Virus record (IMG/VR): IMGVR_UViG_3300010885_026127 | Coordinates: 1-26,230 of that record | Source: a virus | DNA length: 26,230 nucleotides | Direction: 5' to 3' (one strand) | Shown here: positions 8,586-13,891 of the stretch, piece by piece | Layout of the letters: every line of letters begins with the position of its first letter | Numbering within the stretch: the first letter of the stretch is position 1 | The notes under the pieces: generated by a model | Database searches by the model: none | What the model saw: the letters and a program-made list of their open reading frames with translations, nothing else | What the model was told of the DNA's origin: nothing | Position numbers and translations under genes: made by a program

Positions 8586-8973
8586 TGGTTACACTGTGTT
8601 TCTTTCTGTAGTCTTCAACTGCGGCCTTGATAGCATCCTCCGCAAGTATTGAGCAATGTATTTTTACAGGAGGCAGTGCTAGTTCTTCGGCAATTTCGCT
8701 ATTTTTGAGTTGACTGGCTTGATCGATGTGCATGCCTTTGACCCATTCTGTAACAAGGCTCGAGCTCGCAATAGCCGATCCGCAGCCATACGTTTTAAAT
8801 TTTGCATCTGTAATAATACCTGTATCATTATCAACCTTTATCTGTAATTTCATTACATCGCCGCAAGCAGGTGCGCCAACCATACCAGTACCAATACCAG
8901 TATCAGTCTTGTCAAAAGATCCGACATTCCGGGGATTTTCATAGTGATCTACAACTTTGTGTGAGTATGCCAT
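8569..8973 (-). CDS. iscU: Fe-S cluster assembly scaffold IscU
   Basis: This is the scaffold on which [2Fe-2S] clusters are built from cysteine-derived sulfur and iron. Its 134 residues match full-length bacterial IscU. Present are C37 and D39 (GAPACGDVMKLQI), C63 (YGCGSAIASSS), H106 and C107 (KIHCSILAEDAI), and the chaperone-binding motif LPPVK (100-104) recognised by HscA. All residues needed for function are intact. AAGGT lies upstream of the ATG at 8971-8973. No IscS, HscA, HscB or ferredoxin gene is in the window, so the host would have to supply those. It is placed between two radical SAM genes. Identification is firm. Confidence 0.97.
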   Translation of the reverse strand: MAYSHKVVDHYENPRNVGSFDKTDTGIGTGMVGAPACGDVMKLQIKVDNDTGIITDAKFKTYGCGSAIASSSLVTEWVKGMHIDQASQLKNSEIAEELALPPVKIHCSILAEDAIKAAVEDYRKKHSVTNADIQ

Positions 8974-8985
8974 ATTTTACCTTTT

Positions 8986-9882
8986 TTATTCGTTAACGTC
9001 TGTACTTATCTTCCAGGATTTTTTTCTGTTTGAGAATTCAATAGGACCATAGGTGTACGATTCAGGACAAAATTTACACTGTGGGACTACATTGTCAATA
9101 TTGGATAAAAACTCTGTGCCACGAGAATCAAACTCATCAACACCTAGTCCTTGGTAACCATGTAAAATTTCTCTATCTTGATCTGTAATATCAAATTGAT
9201 GCTGGTCATCAAATTCTGGCATTAATGCAGTTGGTCCACACTTGTAAATTTTACCACGAATCCAGTGATAGTTTTTAAAACGTGCAAATGAACAATTATC
9301 ATGTGCCTTAACTGGATCGCTGTTGTACAATCCAAATCTTCCATTGGGCTGTTCTATAATATTGCTTTGCACAAACTTGTCGGTGATCCAACAATGCACA
9401 TATTTTCCATTGGCATCATAAAACTGATAGTCTGATCCAACAGGATGATTGGGATTTTGTGTTTCTCTTATGGGGTGAACCATGTAATTACGTATGCGTT
9501 GGAAAATTTCTTCCCGATCTTCTTGACTGTGTATGCTGATGCCTATCCAATTGCTTTCGTCCATGACATCATATAGCCCACGCACACGATCAATTCTTGT
9601 ACCGTTGCTTTGTATTTGTACCCCCGATAATCGTGGCCAGAATCGACGCAGGCCTGACACCCATTGTGTGATGGTAGGATTTAGTAAAGGTTCACCACCA
9701 AGTATAACCAAGTGTCGAATTTCAATTTTTTCTGACCACTTTTTAAGATCTGCTTCCCAATCATTCCAGTCTTGCCATCCTTTGAAGTGATAGTTGTTGT
9801 AACGATTACAGCCACCGCACGTTAGATTGCAAACATTAGTAACATAAAACTCAAGTCGATCTATTAGAATTCGTTTTGGCAT
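8986..9882 (-). CDS. Radical SAM enzyme with C-terminal auxiliary-cluster cysteines (RS-1)
   Basis: From ATG 9880-9882 the protein has 298 residues. The CX3CX2C motif is C18, C22, C25 (TNVCNLTCGGC), at the same positions as in the second radical SAM gene. It keeps a canonical LGGEPLLNP (61-69) and has late cysteine pairs (DNCSFA, then YKCGPTALM, and PQCKFCPE) that could hold an auxiliary Fe-S cluster. The open frame extends 26 codons further upstream, but that would overlap the end of the secreted-protein gene by 70 bases. The radical SAM fold begins cleanly at the shorter start, 8 bases after that gene's stop. Peptide or sugar modification are possible roles; the substrate is not determined by sequence. 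Confidence 0.9.
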   Translation of the reverse strand: MPKRILIDRLEFYVTNVCNLTCGGCNRYNNYHFKGWQDWNDWEADLKKWSEKIEIRHLVILGGEPLLNPTITQWVSGLRRFWPRLSGVQIQSNGTRIDRVRGLYDVMDESNWIGISIHSQEDREEIFQRIRNYMVHPIRETQNPNHPVGSDYQFYDANGKYVHCWITDKFVQSNIIEQPNGRFGLYNSDPVKAHDNCSFARFKNYHWIRGKIYKCGPTALMPEFDDQHQFDITDQDREILHGYQGLGVDEFDSRGTEFLSNIDNVVPQCKFCPESYTYGPIEFSNRKKSWKISTDVNE

Positions 9883-9890
9883 TGATGTCT

Positions 9891-10217
9891 TTATTGAGCG
9901 CAGGTTCTTTCGCGATAGATTTTGCCATCGGAGGTATGGATCTCTTTCCAGGGTGTGCAATTTTCTTGTTGAACAATCACAGGCTGTTGTTGAACAATCA
10001 CAGTTTCCGTTTGTGTTGTCAAGGGTCGATTGGCAATGACAGCGCCAACTACCCCACCAATGATTAGGGGTGCAACCCAGCCACCCCCACCATAGTACAT
10101 TGGATGACCGTGATGTCTATTTTGATATGGTCCAAGATGTGAGCCATGGTAACCATGTGGGCCTGCTACCACAGCACTGGATACTGTGAGCAATAATACT
10201 GCTAGAAACTTTTTCAT
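9891..10217 (-). CDS. Small secreted Gly/His-rich protein with signal peptide
   Basis: The protein has 108 residues. Residues 1-18 (MKKFLAVLLLTVSSAVVA) form a classic Sec signal peptide with cleavage expected after VVA. The mature part is rich in Gly, His and Tyr (HHGHPMYYGGGG), followed by a hydrophobic glycine-zipper-like stretch (APLIIGGVVGAVIA, about 49-62) and a Val/Gln segment. The C-terminal domain has two cysteines (ENCTPWKEI ... YRERTC) that probably form a disulfide. It looks like a host-derived envelope or periplasmic protein. It is the first gene after a strong sigma70-like promoter and has a strong ribosome site (AAGGAG at 10225-10230). Metal binding by the His-rich part, or being a substrate of the following radical SAM enzyme, are only ideas. 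Confidence 0.82.
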   Translation of the reverse strand: MKKFLAVLLLTVSSAVVAGPHGYHGSHLGPYQNRHHGHPMYYGGGGWVAPLIIGGVVGAVIANRPLTTQTETVIVQQQPVIVQQENCTPWKEIHTSDGKIYRERTCAQ

Positions 10218-10247
10218 GATTTATCTCCTTGATAACAGCGAAGTTAT

Positions 10248-10276
10248 ATTTTACTGTGTTTTATCAAAAAAGTCAA
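10248..10276 (-). promoter_or_regulatory. Sigma70-type promoter for the secreted-protein / Fe-S / radical SAM unit
   Basis: On the minus strand TTGACT (10271-10276) and TAAAAT (10248-10253) are separated by exactly 17 bases. The expected start is near 10241, giving a leader of about 24 bases that ends in AAGGAG (10225-10230), 7 bases before the ATG. A 5-bp inverted repeat (ATAAC...GTTAT, 10232-10247) overlaps the expected start point and could be an operator or leader hairpin. All genes from 10217 down to 5545 follow with gaps of 12 bases or less. Confidence 0.75.
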
Positions 10277-10280
10277 CCAA

Positions 10281-10628
10281 TTAGAGTCGTTTGTTGGTTG
10301 CTCTTTTGGCCATTCGATCCACAGTGGCTCTGGCTTGATCCACACTCATATCAGTTGGTGCAACTTCTTCACCTTTGAAGATCACTTGCCCTGTTTGATC
10401 ATCACCTTGCACATCTGCAACAAGGTTGTTGAGAGGGGCTTGCTTTGCCAGCTCTCTCAACCGATCGCCTGTGAGGCTGATACCTTGTGCTTGCGCCAGA
10501 CCCAAAAAGGTCTTTATTGAAATGGTTTTTTTAGAATTGGTATCTTGCGCACGAGCCAGCAGAAACTGACTCAGTGCGGCAAGTTTTTGCACATCTGGAT
10601 TGACTGATTCAATCTCATCAAGACGCAT
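10281..10628 (-). CDS. Small helical phage protein of unknown function (115 aa)
   Basis: I do not recognise a named family. The 115-residue protein is mostly helical and soluble (LAALSQFLLARAQ at 16-28, then LGLAQAQGISLTGDRLRELA), with a basic C-terminal tail (MAKRATNKRL). No signal peptide or membrane segment is present. Its ATG overlaps the stop of the upstream 285-aa gene by one base (TAATG), which indicates coupled translation. The neighbourhood is a run of likely late or virion genes ending here, since the following sigma70-like promoter starts a new unit. A head or assembly accessory role is a guess from position. Confidence 0.72.
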   Translation of the reverse strand: MRLDEIESVNPDVQKLAALSQFLLARAQDTNSKKTISIKTFLGLAQAQGISLTGDRLRELAKQAPLNNLVADVQGDDQTGQVIFKGEEVAPTDMSVDQARATVDRMAKRATNKRL

Positions 10629-11485
10629 TATCGACGTTCGCGACCAAGAGAGGCAGCAGGTGGCAATGCACCTTCTTCATCATCTGCTGGTAAGTTGGCA
10701 TCTAGCTCAAGATCAGCATCTACATCAACATCAGCACCCATGTCGGCTGCCGGTGCACCTGTGTCCACACCTGGCACCATTGGTGCTTGTCCTGTAAGTA
10801 CGCCTTGTGCGCCTTCTAAACCCATCTTGCCTTGTTGAACAGCAGCCAACAACTGTGTCAGTGCTGTGGCAGCCTGACTTTGATATTGAGTAGCGTTGTC
10901 TGCGCCAAGGTTGGGATCATTCTTGATTGAGTCTGTCAGGGCAGGCAAATCTTTAAACTGCATTTCGCTGATTTGTTCCATCATTTTTTGCAATTGGTCG
11001 ATCATGTCCTGGGCAGCCAAAACCACTTGGGCCTGTTGCACTTCGCTCTCATGTACCATGCGTCTAGGCACAGCAGATTCTTTCTTGGGCATGCTGGCAA
11101 TGGCTGTTATGGTCTTTTGCTCTTCAGGATTCAAAGTCTGACCGGCCTGAGCTTTCTTCATGACAGCAATTGTTTTGGGATCTTTGAGGTCAATTGCAAC
11201 AATGCCGCCTGGCTTGCCTGCGGCACCCATCATGTCCATTTCTTTGATCACATCAACTAGACCCTGCTCCATCATTACCAGTTTCATGTAATCAGGATTA
11301 CGTTCACTGTAATGGAAACTAGGGCTAGACCTATGTTCTTTCACTAGACTGCGAACACGCTGTAGCATGCTGTGAGCTTGTTTGTGTGTCAAGCGGTCAA
11401 AATCAACGCGAGTACCAAGATGGCTCTCGAAAATTTTAGCGACTTGTTCTTTGCGACGTTGTGCGTCCAGTTCGTACAGTTTCAT
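10628..11485 (-). CDS. Probable virion/assembly protein with acidic C-terminal tail (285 aa)
   Basis: Function is unknown. The N-terminal third is basic and helical (MKLYELDAQRRKEQVAKIF) and includes a conserved-looking ERNPDYMKLVMMEQGL (about 61-76). The middle is Gln/Met-rich and probably coiled (about 145-170). The last ~50 residues are very acidic and low-complexity, with alternating Asp/Val/Ala (DVDVDADLELDANLP). An acidic tail of this kind is common in scaffold-like or DNA-mimicking proteins, but that is inference. The ATG at 11483-11485 has GAGGA upstream and a late-type CTAAATA at 11509-11515. It overlaps its upstream neighbour by 50 bases and the downstream gene by one. Confidence 0.75.
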   Translation of the reverse strand: MKLYELDAQRRKEQVAKIFESHLGTRVDFDRLTHKQAHSMLQRVRSLVKEHRSSPSFHYSERNPDYMKLVMMEQGLVDVIKEMDMMGAAGKPGGIVAIDLKDPKTIAVMKKAQAGQTLNPEEQKTITAIASMPKKESAVPRRMVHESEVQQAQVVLAAQDMIDQLQKMMEQISEMQFKDLPALTDSIKNDPNLGADNATQYQSQAATALTQLLAAVQQGKMGLEGAQGVLTGQAPMVPGVDTGAPAADMGADVDVDADLELDANLPADDEEGALPPAASLGRERR

Positions 11486-11945
11486 TGTTGAATCCTCGTA
11501 TTTGCCAGTATTTAGCCAAATTTATACATTTGGATAATTCGTTGTCCAGTAGTTTTAACCGGTCTTTGCGGGTTCGCAATTTTAGTTCTACTATGGTCCG
11601 ATGTTCGGAATTTTTAAATTTGCCTACTAGATTAGACCTAACATCAAGATCTGCCAGGCACACAAGACGTTTGGTTTCCAGTGTTAATATTCTGTCGCTG
11701 AGATTGTATTGTTTGTATTTTTCTGCAATACACCAACTCAGAGCAGATTTCATGCTGGTAAATTCACCACAGAAATTGTTGTATTTTTCCACTGTGAATG
11801 TGTGTGCATCTCGAGCACGTATGGTCCATTGTCCAAACACATCGTAACTGCCATCTTCATTGGGTATGATAGAATTCTTTTCAAGTGCAGGCAAATCTGG
11901 AGCGACCAGATACATCAATCGATCAACTGCTCGGTTGATATTCAT
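11436..11945 (-). CDS. Conserved-looking phage protein of unknown function (169 aa)
   Basis: No family is recognised. The 169-residue protein has an N-terminal segment (MNINRAVDRLMYLVAPD), a beta-rich part (DGSYDVFGQWTIRARD) and a basic, helical C-terminal half (RTRKDRLKLLDNELSKCI), ending in an Arg/Thr-rich tail. The ATG at 11943-11945 directly abuts the stop of the membrane-protein gene. Its 3' end overlaps the 285-aa gene by 50 bases, and that gene's late-type promoter motif lies inside it. Its place in a run of late genes suggests a virion or assembly role. A plus-strand frame of 128 codons runs opposite but lacks any support. Confidence 0.72.
   Translation of the reverse strand: MNINRAVDRLMYLVAPDLPALEKNSIIPNEDGSYDVFGQWTIRARDAHTFTVEKYNNFCGEFTSMKSALSWCIAEKYKQYNLSDRILTLETKRLVCLADLDVRSNLVGKFKNSEHRTIVELKLRTRKDRLKLLDNELSKCINLAKYWQIRGFNNETVRTGRTTSQRTSR
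11509..11515 (-). promoter_or_regulatory. T4-like late promoter motif (CTAAATA) before the 285-aa gene
   Basis: CTAAATA on the minus strand lies 24 bases before the ATG at 11485, with GAGGA as ribosome site between them. It lies inside the 3' part of the upstream 169-aa gene. Confidence 0.45.
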
Positions 11946-12206
11946 TTATTTCAATACAAAAGTAGCCAGAAGATAGCCCACTGTGCCCAGTAGAAATCCA
12001 ATGATTCCTATGCCCCAGCCTATCAACTGATCACTGCGTTTTGCGGCCATTGTCTGCACCATGGCATGAACTTCCCCAATCATATGTTTAAGGGAACTCA
12101 TGTTAGACTCCACTGTTTCCAGTTTGAGTTCTAGTAGTTTGTAGCGTTCGGCACACAGTTCAACGTGAGCTTCGAGACTTTTCTTTTCAATTTCAGTGGT
12201 ATCCAT
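11946..12206 (-). CDS. Small membrane protein: coiled coil plus one C-terminal membrane segment (XhlA-like layout)
   Basis: From the ATG at 12204-12206 the protein has 86 residues: a charged coiled coil (about 5-62, with heptad-like Leu/Met spacing in YKLLELKLETVESNMSSL), then one strong membrane segment (LIGWGIGIIGFLLGTVGYLL) ending in FVLK. This is the layout of XhlA-type lysis accessory proteins, though I cannot show homology. A TTG at 12231-12233 would add nine residues and overlap the upstream gene by 23 bases. I prefer the ATG because it lies 4 bases after that gene's stop, but no good ribosome site is visible for either. Holin or lysis function is inference. Confidence 0.68.
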   Translation of the reverse strand: MDTTEIEKKSLEAHVELCAERYKLLELKLETVESNMSSLKHMIGEVHAMVQTMAAKRSDQLIGWGIGIIGFLLGTVGYLLATFVLK

Positions 12207-12210
12207 GACT

Positions 12211-12639
12211 TTATTTATGGGCAATTGTTTCAAATCGAATATTGACTCCGGGAATCAGCATGCCATCTTGATCAGGATCTTCATCTAGTCCTGTCAACAT
12301 GGGAACACCGTTGCAGTCCTGAGCCAGTAGTCCTACTGGATCTCCACTGGATTCAATTGATGCGGGCTGTTCTACGGAAAACTCAAATGTCCACCAGGCT
12401 TGATCTGCTGTGTTAATTTTGCGAGATACAGTTATGTTTTCTGGCAGTGTTCTCAACGAAATCACCTGATTGATTGTTTCCCAGTTGCGTTGTTGATTGC
12501 GGGCACGATTCCAGGCATGGGTGTCATTTATTAATTTGGTCGTGGCATCATGAAAAGGCAGTCGACTGCGGCTGAAGTTGTTGCGAACTTCGGTCACAGT
12601 GATGTCAAATCTTGTGGTGCACTGAACCTGTAGTGTCAT
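12211..12639 (-). CDS. Phage protein of unknown function, possibly virion-associated (142 aa)
   Basis: No named family is recognised. The 142-residue protein starts with a beta-type segment (MTLQVQCTTRFDITVTEVR), followed by a Trp/Asn/Arg-rich helix (AWNRARNQQRNWETINQVIS, about 42-61) and a beta-rich acidic C-terminal half with DEDPDQDG (about 120-127), which could bind a cation. There is no signal peptide or membrane segment. The start overlaps the stop of the 2OG oxygenase gene as ATGA. The run of tightly overlapping genes from 13286 to 10281 suggests one late unit. Confidence 0.72.
   Translation of the reverse strand: MTLQVQCTTRFDITVTEVRNNFSRSRLPFHDATTKLINDTHAWNRARNQQRNWETINQVISLRTLPENITVSRKINTADQAWWTFEFSVEQPASIESSGDPVGLLAQDCNGVPMLTGLDEDPDQDGMLIPGVNIRFETIAHK
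12212..12219 (-). promoter_or_regulatory. T4-like late promoter motif (CATAAATA) before the membrane-protein gene
   Basis: CATAAATA reads on the minus strand only 5 bases before the ATG at 12206 and overlaps the stop codon of the upstream gene. If active like a T4 late promoter, the RNA would begin at or next to the start codon. It may be chance in AT-rich DNA. Confidence 0.3.
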
Positions 12640-13286
12640 GTGGTTAACGTAACTGTTGACATGTTGGCCAATGATACTTTGCTGTTGACTGAAATAACAT
12701 AGCGTTCTTTTTCACCACGATATGTTAGCGCATTGTGTTGTATAAAACTGGGAAAAACTATCAACATGCCTTCTTGAGCAGTGATGTCAATACTGGTGTT
12801 TCGAGAAGTCCAGGCAGTTCCTGCGTCGATGTACATGTTGTTGTAAGGGCAAAAAAATCTATTGAGACCGTTCTTGCTGGCAGCATCCATGTCACCGGTG
12901 TCTAGGTAATAGATTGCAGACCATGAACTACCTGGATGAGTGTGCATGTCGTGGTAACCACCGTCTCTGGTGATGTGACACCAGGATTCGTGTATCTCAA
13001 TGTTGATGTTGGCACCTGCTGGCCAATATTCTCTATTGGCATTGGCAGCAGATTTAAACAAACAGTCTTTGATCCAGTGGCTCAGTGCTACTACTGCTGG
13101 ATCAGGAACAGTGACAAAATCAAATCCGCTTTCATACAGTCCTCGTTTGGCACTGGGTGCTACATTGCTTTGACTGTTTTTGCTTTCAAGATCTTGACAA
13201 ACTTGTTTGAGTTGTTGTTTGTACTTTTGGTGTTGGGCCCACTGGAAGTCGTACATGATCACTGGCCATACATTGATTGGTTGCAT
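12636..13286 (-). CDS. 2-oxoglutarate/Fe(II)-dependent oxygenase (TIGR02466 / PF13759-like)
   Basis: This is a probable non-haem iron oxygenase using 2-oxoglutarate and O2; the substrate is unknown. The 216-residue protein has a central double-stranded beta-helix signature: GGYHDMHTHPGSSWSAIYYL (109-128) with candidate iron ligands at H112/D113, H115 and H117, then VFPSFIQHNALTYRG with H184, and KERYVISVN with R195 in place to bind 2-oxoglutarate. This pattern is typical of the small family found in many T4-like marine phages. The start is ATG 13284-13286, preceded by TTAAATA (13295-13301) and, further up, the terminator of the 155-aa gene, so it probably starts a new transcript. Confidence 0.85.
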   Translation of the reverse strand: MQPINVWPVIMYDFQWAQHQKYKQQLKQVCQDLESKNSQSNVAPSAKRGLYESGFDFVTVPDPAVVALSHWIKDCLFKSAANANREYWPAGANINIEIHESWCHITRDGGYHDMHTHPGSSWSAIYYLDTGDMDAASKNGLNRFFCPYNNMYIDAGTAWTSRNTSIDITAQEGMLIVFPSFIQHNALTYRGEKERYVISVNSKVSLANMSTVTLTT

Positions 13287-13294
13287 AATACATG

Positions 13295-13301
13295 TATTTA
13301 A
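13295..13301 (-). promoter_or_regulatory. Weak late-promoter-like motif (TTAAATA) before the oxygenase gene
   Basis: TTAAATA on the minus strand lies 8 bases before the ATG at 13286. It is one base off CTAAATA and lies directly after the terminator of the upstream gene, where a new promoter is expected. A 12-base palindrome (AATACATGTATT, 13287-13298) overlaps it. Confidence 0.3.
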
Positions 13302-13308
13302 TGGCCAA

Positions 13309-13335
13309 GAAAAACCCCGGAATAAATCCGGGGTT
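13309..13335 (-). terminator. Rho-independent terminator after the 155-aa virion-type gene
   Basis: On the minus strand AACCCCGG (13328-13335) pairs perfectly with CCGGGGTT (13313-13320) around a 7-base loop, followed directly by a T-rich run (TTTTTCTT in all). It lies about 24 bases after the TAA at 13359. This is the only clear intrinsic terminator seen in the window. Confidence 0.9.
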
Positions 13336-13358
13336 GTTGTCTTTAGTTAAAAAACTAA

Positions 13359-13826
13359 TTAAGACAAAGCCAGTTTGAAACCAACGTCAGTTGCTGTAGT
13401 ACCAGCCACGTTCAAGCCAGTCACTACGCCATTGCTGGCTGTGATCTGGATGTTGCCCAGGCCTTGGATGGTCTGTTGCAATGTGGTTGCTGTGTAAGCG
13501 CCACTTGGATAGATCGCATAAGAGATCTGACCAGATGAAGTGGCTTCAACTTGATACATAGCAATGGTAGCGGTACGCTGAATTGCTTGGTTGATTTGAA
13601 CAACAGCACCAGGTGTAAACACACCAGATGTGATGTTACCAAGTTGGTTGGTCAAGTCTTGTGCTTGTGTGCCTGCATTTTTAACGATGATAGCAAAGAA
13701 GTCAAGTTTTGGACCTGCCATCTGCACCAAGGCAGGGGATGAGATGTCACCAGTTTGTGAACCATTGTTGATGTCTAACGCGAATACCGGTTGTGCATCA
13801 CCATTTGCGGGTGGAAAATATGCCAT
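13359..13826 (-). CDS. Probable abundant virion protein (155 aa)
   Basis: The 155-residue protein has low charge and is rich in Gly, Ala, Thr, Gln and Asn with beta-type patterning (GPKLDFFAIIVKNAG at 38-52; IQITASNGVVTGLNVAG near the end), as in capsid decoration or tail-associated proteins. I do not recognise the exact family. The expression signals are the best in the window: a late-type CTAAATA (13870-13876), a leader with a 5-bp hairpin (13849-13863), a perfect AAGGAG (13835-13840) 8 bases before the ATG, and an intrinsic terminator behind the gene. It therefore looks like a single-gene, high-level late transcript, fitting a high-copy structural protein. Confidence 0.78.
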   Translation of the reverse strand: MAYFPPANGDAQPVFALDINNGSQTGDISSPALVQMAGPKLDFFAIIVKNAGTQAQDLTNQLGNITSGVFTPGAVVQINQAIQRTATIAMYQVEATSSGQISYAIYPSGAYTATTLQQTIQGLGNIQITASNGVVTGLNVAGTTATDVGFKLALS

Positions 13827-13834
13827 TTTAAAGT

Positions 13835-13876
13835 CTCCTTAAGTTTGTGGGTTTGACTAACCCTGCACTTATTTAG
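13835..13876 (-). promoter_or_regulatory. Late promoter, leader hairpin and strong ribosome site of the 155-aa gene
   Basis: CTAAATA (13870-13876) is followed by a 5-bp hairpin, GGGTT/AACCC with a 5-base loop (13849-13863), and AAGGAG (13835-13840). A 5' hairpin like this can protect an mRNA from decay. Confidence 0.55.
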
Positions 13877-13891
13877 TCTTTTGGCAAAAAA

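Noticed and set aside
9883-9960. 26-codon N-terminal extension of the first radical SAM gene
   Set aside because: It would overlap the end of the secreted-protein gene by 70 bases, and the radical SAM fold starts cleanly at the ATG at 9882, 8 bases after that gene's stop.
10232-10247. Riboswitch or structured leader before the secreted-protein gene
   Set aside because: Only a 5-bp stem is visible in a leader of about 24 bases, too short for a riboswitch.
11461-11847. 128-codon plus-strand frame opposite the 169-aa gene
   Set aside because: No promoter or ribosome site, a composition without recognisable domains, and the minus-strand genes here overlap in a normal operon pattern.
13287-13298. 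12-base palindrome AATACATGTATT as an operator
   Set aside because: A single short AT-rich palindrome next to a start codon; no second copy was noticed and it may be chance.
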